NCBI GenBank assembly: GCA_945862985.1
Contig: CAMAZF010000010.1
Span: 1-64,000 of the forward strand
From: Bordetella parapertussis
GTDB taxonomy: Bacteria > Pseudomonadota > Gammaproteobacteria > Burkholderiales > Burkholderiaceae_A
DNA: 64,000 nucleotides
Reading direction: 5' to 3'
A program made the position numbers and the translations under genes. How positions within the stretch are numbered: the stretch's first letter is position 1; each line of letters begins with the position of its first letter. Positions 59,700 through 64,000 of the stretch are shown here, piece by piece. A model generated the notes under the pieces. The model was not told the origin of the DNA and did not search any database. It saw nothing but the letters and a program-made list of their open reading frames with translations.

Positions 59700-60057
59700 A
59701 TCGCTCTCACTTTTGTGTTTTTCACTTCTCGCTGCGTGTGGCGACAGTGAATCAAGCGATCTAAATACGTTCAACGCTTTTTTCATCTCCGCAGGAAGCC
59801 GACAGTGTGAAGCCAGTCGGATGACAACCAGCAATCGTGCCCAAATCGTACAGTCGCTCCAATCTCAAGGGGTCATCATTGAGACTGCGTCTTGCGCCTA
59901 TGACGGTCTTGCCAAGGTGGCGATGTGTGGTGCTGATGCTGGAGAGGGCTTTCTGCTTCGAGTGCGATCCGACTTTGTGAGTCATCCTGCGCTCGCCAAT
60001 GCCACAAAGGCAACCTCACTTCCGGACCTTAAGTTTGCTCAATGTGATGGCGAGTAA
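59686..60057 (+). CDS. Small cysteine-containing lipoprotein of unknown function
   Basis: A 123-aa product from ATG 59686 (MIRTKSLSLLCFSLLAAC) with lipobox LLAAC at the start. The mature part has four further cysteines (in CEAS, CAYD, CGAD and CDGE) that could form two disulfides. I recognise no family. It overlaps the end of the Kelch gene by 14 bases and trhO by 11, so it is translated as part of the same run. Its GC is also lower than trhO. Confidence 0.65.
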   Translation: MIRTKSLSLLCFSLLAACGDSESSDLNTFNAFFISAGSRQCEASRMTTSNRAQIVQSLQSQGVIIETASCAYDGLAKVAMCGADAGEGFLLRVRSDFVSHPALANATKATSLPDLKFAQCDGE

Positions 60058-60811
60058 GTTGTCCATACTCAACATTGCCGCCTATCACTTCGCAGAAATC
60101 CAGAATCCAGAAGCGGTTCGGGACACGCTCGCCCAACGAGGGGAGCAACTTGAGCTCCTCGGAACCATCCTGGTGACCCCGGAGGGGCTCAATGCGTTTC
60201 TCGCAGGCCCTGAAGCTGGGGTACACGCCATGCTCGGTGAGCTCCGAAGCATCCCTGGGTTTTCGACGCTTCAGGCCAAGGAGAGCTGGTCGGATTCCCC
60301 TCCATTCAAGAAATTGAAGGTCAAGCTCAAGCGCGAGATCATTCGAATGGACCATCCCACCATCCGACCTGCAGAGGGACGTGCGCCTGCGGTCGATGCG
60401 CAAACCTTGGCTCGCTGGCTGGACCAGGGCCATGACGATCAAGGCAGGCCGGTGGTCATGCTCGACACCCGCAATGACTTCGAAGTAGATGTCGGTGCAT
60501 TCGACGATGCCATCGACTGGAGAATTCAGAAATTCACCCAGTTCCCTGATGCGGTCCGAACCCATGCCGACAGCCTGAAAGGTAAAACGGTGGTGAGCTA
60601 CTGCACAGGCGGAATTCGCTGTGAGAAGGCCGCCATTTTCATGCACGATCTTGGGCTCACGAACGTTCTTCAGCTCGAGGGCGGCATTCTCAAATACTTC
60701 GAAGAAACGGACGGCCGCCACTACCACGGCAGCTGTTTCGTCTTTGACGAGAGAAGGGCTCTCGATCCCTCCCTACAGCCTACTCCTCTCAGAGTGCCAA
60801 GCTCATCCTGA
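60047..60811 (+). CDS. trhO: tRNA uridine(34) hydroxylase TrhO (YceA, rhodanese family)
   Basis: Oxygen-dependent ho5U34 synthesis in tRNA. 254 aa from ATG 60047 (MASKLSILNIAAYHF). The N-terminal acylphosphatase-like domain has GTILVTPEGLNAFLAGP, and the rhodanese domain has MLDTRNDFEVDVGAF and the catalytic Cys in VVSYCTGGIRCEKAA (about 184). Although it overlaps the lower-GC lipoprotein gene upstream, its base composition is that of the core genes. Its 3' end overlaps the TonB receptor gene by 23 bases. Confidence 0.94.
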   Translation: MASKLSILNIAAYHFAEIQNPEAVRDTLAQRGEQLELLGTILVTPEGLNAFLAGPEAGVHAMLGELRSIPGFSTLQAKESWSDSPPFKKLKVKLKREIIRMDHPTIRPAEGRAPAVDAQTLARWLDQGHDDQGRPVVMLDTRNDFEVDVGAFDDAIDWRIQKFTQFPDAVRTHADSLKGKTVVSYCTGGIRCEKAAIFMHDLGLTNVLQLEGGILKYFEETDGRHYHGSCFVFDERRALDPSLQPTPLRVPSSS

Positions 60812-62834
60812 GTCCCAGGCTCCAGTGCCGAGGCAAGCCGGGCTCAAGAGGCGCTGAATTGTTCACAATGACGGATGCCACATAAGCTTCATCGGTGAGG
60901 TTTTCGGCTCTCGCAAACATCATCCAGTCCAAACGGCCGGATTGCTTTCGATAGCCCATCCAGGCATGGAGCAATCTCACCCCATCCACCTGTGTCCGAT
61001 TGAGGTCATCTGCCACCCGAGAACCGAAAGATTGGCCCTCCACTGCCGCGCCCCAGCCCATGAACTGTCCCTTTGGGTCTCTGCTCTGGGCCCACTCCAG
61101 CGAGGCAAAGGCCTGGTGACGCGGCACAGACGGGATGCGGTTGCCGCTTGCGATCAGGCCGACCGTAGAGGAAGCAGCATCGGTGTAGACCGCACGCATC
61201 CAGGTGAGCGCCGCAGTGGACCGCAAACCCTGGCCCCAATCTCGGGCGTGGGCAAGCTCAAGGCCCTCACGCACCGTTCCAGGAGCGTTTCGGAATGAAG
61301 TTCGACCGAATGCCGATTGATCGGTCACCACCTCATCCACCGTCTTCGCTCTGAAGCCCACCAAATCCAACCGCTCACGAGGATGTGGCCGCCACTTGAG
61401 TCCGACCTCCATCTGACGATTCACAGCGGCCTTGATTTGGGTGTTGAAGTTGCTCGTCGGGATGGCTCCCGTAGCGGCACTTGCGTAGGCCACCTCGGCC
61501 AAGGTAGGCGATTCGAAACCACGTCCAAAACTCATAAAGACATTCATGCTCGGACTTGCGTGCCAAGTCAGACCCAGCACAGGGCTGGTCTGTTGATACT
61601 TCACCTCGCCACTGCTGTTGCCGTTGCTCAGATAGAAGTCTTCATTCTGAAGCCGAAGTTGGCCCAGTCGAACCCCCATCAATGCCGAAATCTGCTCCGA
61701 AAGAGGACCCGTCCACGATGCATAAAGGCCCGAGGCAATCGCCGCGTTATCTTCATCTCGATTCAAACCGGTCTTCTCTCCGAGGGCTGCTGGGCCGCCC
61801 TGCCGACGCTCGACCGCGCGGTCGTGCTCTAACCCCAACTGAAACCCACCCGCTAAGAGCTGAAGGCCCACGCCCGAGAAATCACGCTCAAGCCCGACCC
61901 ATGCATTGAAGGCCTGGAACTGAAGGTTAGATCGGGTACCCGCATAGGCTCTGGCCTCGAATGCAGCAGACGAAGAGATCTGGGATCTCAGACGCAGCCC
62001 CAACTGGGATTGGTCGGTGATCTTTCGCACTCGACGGGCCTGCGTGTTCGCGCCAGCCTGTTGGGGATTCTCGGCGTAGGCCGCAGGCGTTAAGCCCGCC
62101 GGATCCTCCGCAAGGGGCTGACTCCAATCGCTCAAGATCACTGTCCACTCAGTGGCGGGGCTCACCCTCAGATCGAACTTCGCATGAAGCTGCTCTCGCT
62201 TGGCAGCGGAATGATCTCGATACCCATCCGTCTCAAAGCGCGACAGATCGACAAGCAAGGCGCTTTGATCGGTGGCCCGATCCATCTGAACCCCGTGACG
62301 CATAAGGCCGTCTGCTCCCCAGAGGGTCGAGAGCGACGCGGAAACGCCCTTTGAAGGCGTCCGACTGAATGACTGGATGACTCCACCTGAAGCGTTGCCA
62401 TAGAGGATGGCCAGCGGGCCGCGAATGACCTCAATCCGCTCTGCTGAGCTGAGAGAGAAGCTTGAGGCTTGACCCTGACCGTCTGGAATGCTCGCAGGGA
62501 TGCCATCAGCCAAGAGGCGAATGCCCCTCACGCCGAATGCAGCCCGAGCACCAAAACCTCGAATCGAGATCTGGGGATCTTGGGCATAGTTGTTTCGATT
62601 GCTCGCCATCACACCCGGCAGCCTCACGAGCGCCTCGGTCAGATTCACCTGCGGTCCAGCGGTTTGTAGCGAGGCAGACTGAACGGCATTCACGGCTGCC
62701 GGCGCGTCGAACCCTTCCTGCGGAACGCGAGTGGCACTGACCACCACCTCGGGAATCAGGCTGGCCTCTTGGGACCAAGCGTTCGAACCCAGAAGCGTTG
62801 CCCCGACGAGAGACCACATACATGCTTTGTACAT
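60789..62834 (-). CDS. pqqU: TonB-dependent outer-membrane receptor, PqqU/YncD-like (PQQ uptake)
   Basis: A 681-aa outer-membrane receptor. From ATG 62832-62834: signal peptide (MYKACMWSLVGATLLGSNAWS), TonB-box region near PEVVVSATRV, plug domain (about 40-150), then a 22-strand barrel ending in a C-terminal hydrophobic strand with GLRMSLAL. The plug matches E. coli YncD/PqqU as I remember it: NYAQDPQISIRGFGAR, GIRLLADGIPASIPDGQGQ, RGPLAILYGNASGG; so do YRDHS in the barrel and AYVASVIVN near the end. YncD imports pyrroloquinoline quinone. The divergent neighbour is a PQQ-type dehydrogenase, which supports that role. Confidence 0.8.
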   Translation of the reverse strand: MYKACMWSLVGATLLGSNAWSQEASLIPEVVVSATRVPQEGFDAPAAVNAVQSASLQTAGPQVNLTEALVRLPGVMASNRNNYAQDPQISIRGFGARAAFGVRGIRLLADGIPASIPDGQGQASSFSLSSAERIEVIRGPLAILYGNASGGVIQSFSRTPSKGVSASLSTLWGADGLMRHGVQMDRATDQSALLVDLSRFETDGYRDHSAAKREQLHAKFDLRVSPATEWTVILSDWSQPLAEDPAGLTPAAYAENPQQAGANTQARRVRKITDQSQLGLRLRSQISSSAAFEARAYAGTRSNLQFQAFNAWVGLERDFSGVGLQLLAGGFQLGLEHDRAVERRQGGPAALGEKTGLNRDEDNAAIASGLYASWTGPLSEQISALMGVRLGQLRLQNEDFYLSNGNSSGEVKYQQTSPVLGLTWHASPSMNVFMSFGRGFESPTLAEVAYASAATGAIPTSNFNTQIKAAVNRQMEVGLKWRPHPRERLDLVGFRAKTVDEVVTDQSAFGRTSFRNAPGTVREGLELAHARDWGQGLRSTAALTWMRAVYTDAASSTVGLIASGNRIPSVPRHQAFASLEWAQSRDPKGQFMGWGAAVEGQSFGSRVADDLNRTQVDGVRLLHAWMGYRKQSGRLDWMMFARAENLTDEAYVASVIVNNSAPLEPGLPRHWSLGLRMSLAL

Positions 62835-62924
62835 CAAGACCCCGCCTCAACCTGAATGCGAACTGTGTTTCTTAACGATAGTGAACTTTCAGCAAGCAAT
62901 AGCCTGTGAGAAACCCTGAGAGGC

Positions 62925-62942
62925 ACACATTCTTCTATGTGT
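62925..62942. promoter_or_regulatory. Short palindrome between pqqU and the PQQ dehydrogenase
   Basis: ACACAT, six bases, ATGTGT in the 189-base divergent gap, about 90 bases from each start codon. It could be an operator serving both genes. The arms are short and a chance repeat is possible. No convincing promoter hexamers were found in the gap, which is otherwise moderately AT-rich. Confidence 0.3.
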
Positions 62943-63026
62943 ATATGCGTGGTCTGGGAAAACTACTGAGAGACAAGCCCGCCTGAAGTTTTGATGATCG
63001 AGCACTGTTAAAAAAAGGAGCGTTAT

Positions 63027-64000
63027 ATGAAAAACGTATCTCGTATTTTTCTGATGACAGCCATCGCCACAGGGCTCTCATCCATGACCGCACCTGTGCT
63101 TGCTCAAGCCTGGAAACAAGGCATGACACCGGAACAAGCCAATTCCACACTTGCGCCTCACGCGGGAAAGGCCACGGTCACACCTGCCGGCGAGATCCCC
63201 ATCTCCAAACTGAAACTGCCCCAAGGCTTTGTCGCTGAGATTTGGTCCACCGGCACACCTGGCGGACGCGCCATGGCCATGGGCGATAACGGAAAGATCT
63301 ACGTTGGGACGCGAGCCCTTGGGCGCGTGTATGAGATTTCAGACAACGGCAAGGAACGCACCAGCAGGGTCGTAGTGGACAAGCTGACGCAGCCTGCAGG
63401 CGTTGCTTTTCGGAACGGCAGCCTATACGTGATGGCGATCGACAAGGTCCTTCGCTTTGACGGGATCGAGCAGAACCCGAACGCAGCGCCAGTGGACATG
63501 ACCGCCGCGTTCAAGCTGCCCAAAGAGCAGCACCACAACTGGAAGTACATCAAGTTTGGGCCGGACGGAAAGCTCTATGTACCGTTCGGTGCGCCGTGCA
63601 ACATCTGTGAGTTGCCCACGAGTGAATATGCTCAGATCCGTCGCTACAACCCAGACGGCTCTGGCATGGAAGTGATCGCAACGGGGGTCCGTAACTCAGT
63701 GGGCTTTGACTTCCACCCACAGACCAAAGAGCTCTGGTTCTCAAACCACGGACGCGACTGGATGGGCGACGACAAGCCAAACGACACCCTCCACCGTCTG
63801 GGCAAGTCAGGCTCCAACTTTGGCTTCCCTTACTGTCACCAGGGAAGCATTCCTGACAACACCGTCCAGAAGGCCGATGCCTGTAAAGGCGTCGAGCAGC
63901 CTGTGGCGCTGATGGGACCCCACGCGGCCGCAATGGGCGTCACCTTCTACACCGGCAGCCAGTTCCCCAAGGAGTACCAAGGCGCTGCACTGGTCGCTCG
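63027..64000 (+). CDS. PQQ-type sorbosone/aldose sugar dehydrogenase (3' end outside window)
   Basis: Periplasmic six-bladed propeller dehydrogenase of the soluble glucose/sorbosone dehydrogenase family (GSDH, as E. coli YliI). ATG 63027 lies 6 bases after AAGGAG. A signal peptide ends about residue 31 (SMTAPVLAQA). The 324 visible codons include LPQGFVAEIWSTGTPGGRAM, GKIYVGTRALGRVY, HHNWKYIKFGPDGKLYVPFG (20 residues) with a Cys pair in APCNICE, ATGVRNSVGFDFHP, WFSNHGRDWMGDD, DTLHRL and NFGFPYCHQG. The histidine and arginine around HHNWKY and GVRNS are where the family places its catalytic base and PQQ contacts. The frame is open to the window end. Confidence 0.85.
   Translation, partial: MKNVSRIFLMTAIATGLSSMTAPVLAQAWKQGMTPEQANSTLAPHAGKATVTPAGEIPISKLKLPQGFVAEIWSTGTPGGRAMAMGDNGKIYVGTRALGRVYEISDNGKERTSRVVVDKLTQPAGVAFRNGSLYVMAIDKVLRFDGIEQNPNAAPVDMTAAFKLPKEQHHNWKYIKFGPDGKLYVPFGAPCNICELPTSEYAQIRRYNPDGSGMEVIATGVRNSVGFDFHPQTKELWFSNHGRDWMGDDKPNDTLHRLGKSGSNFGFPYCHQGSIPDNTVQKADACKGVEQPVALMGPHAAAMGVTFYTGSQFPKEYQGAALVA

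Overview
The window is 64 kb of a compact, fairly GC-rich genome whose gene order is that of a betaproteobacterium, most likely order Burkholderiales. The evidence is the set of conserved clusters: addB-addA-ffs-dnaX-ybaB-recR, carA-carB-greA-rlmE-ftsH-folP-glmM-pstS, trxA-rho-rpmE2, rpsP-rimM-trmD-rplS, ndk-rlmN-ispG-hisS-yfgM-bamB-der-hfq-hflX-hflK-hflC-hisZ-purA-rnr-rlmB, and surE-pcm-nlpD. I cannot name the genus. Almost everything is core housekeeping: nucleotide, folate, cell-wall-precursor and histidine synthesis, rRNA/tRNA modification, ribosome assembly, protease quality control, recombination and outer-membrane assembly.

Layout. 1-20.5 kb: a long minus-strand run from addB to pstC, with the SRP RNA (ffs) between the AddA genes and dnaX and a PHO-box promoter in front of pstS. 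20.6-24.5 kb: plus-strand trxA-rho-rpmE2 and a GT-C-like membrane protein. 24.5-35.4 kb: alternating short operons (orn, rsgA, cobD-like/nudL, the rpsP operon, mltB, a NUDIX protein, a secreted nuclease, rlmB-rnr) and tRNA-Leu(CAG). 35.4-48.9 kb: the minus-strand purA-to-ndk run. 49.1-57.8 kb: a BI-1 protein, then a tightly overlapping minus-strand chain from yihY to rlmD, then wrbA-DUF2069 and dusA. 57.8-64 kb: tRNA-Arg(CCT), a lower-GC pair of lipoprotein genes (one a seven-bladed Kelch-type propeller), trhO, a TonB receptor resembling the PQQ transporter PqqU/YncD, and a divergent PQQ-type sorbosone/aldose dehydrogenase running off the window.

The most interesting points are: (a) AddA is encoded as two ATGA-coupled genes, a helicase and a separate PD-(D/E)XK nuclease, and the nuclease stop codon lies inside the SRP RNA gene; (b) a PQQ receptor gene beside a PQQ-enzyme gene suggests cofactor scavenging; (c) six of seven convergent protein-gene pairs overlap at their 3' ends, no convincing intrinsic terminator is visible, and rho has a C-rich leader; (d) rpoS, rodZ and pilF are absent from their usual positions; (e) many genes start with TTG or GTG at stop-start overlaps. 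There is no CRISPR array, insertion sequence or phage gene, and no gene-free stretch longer than about 200 bases.
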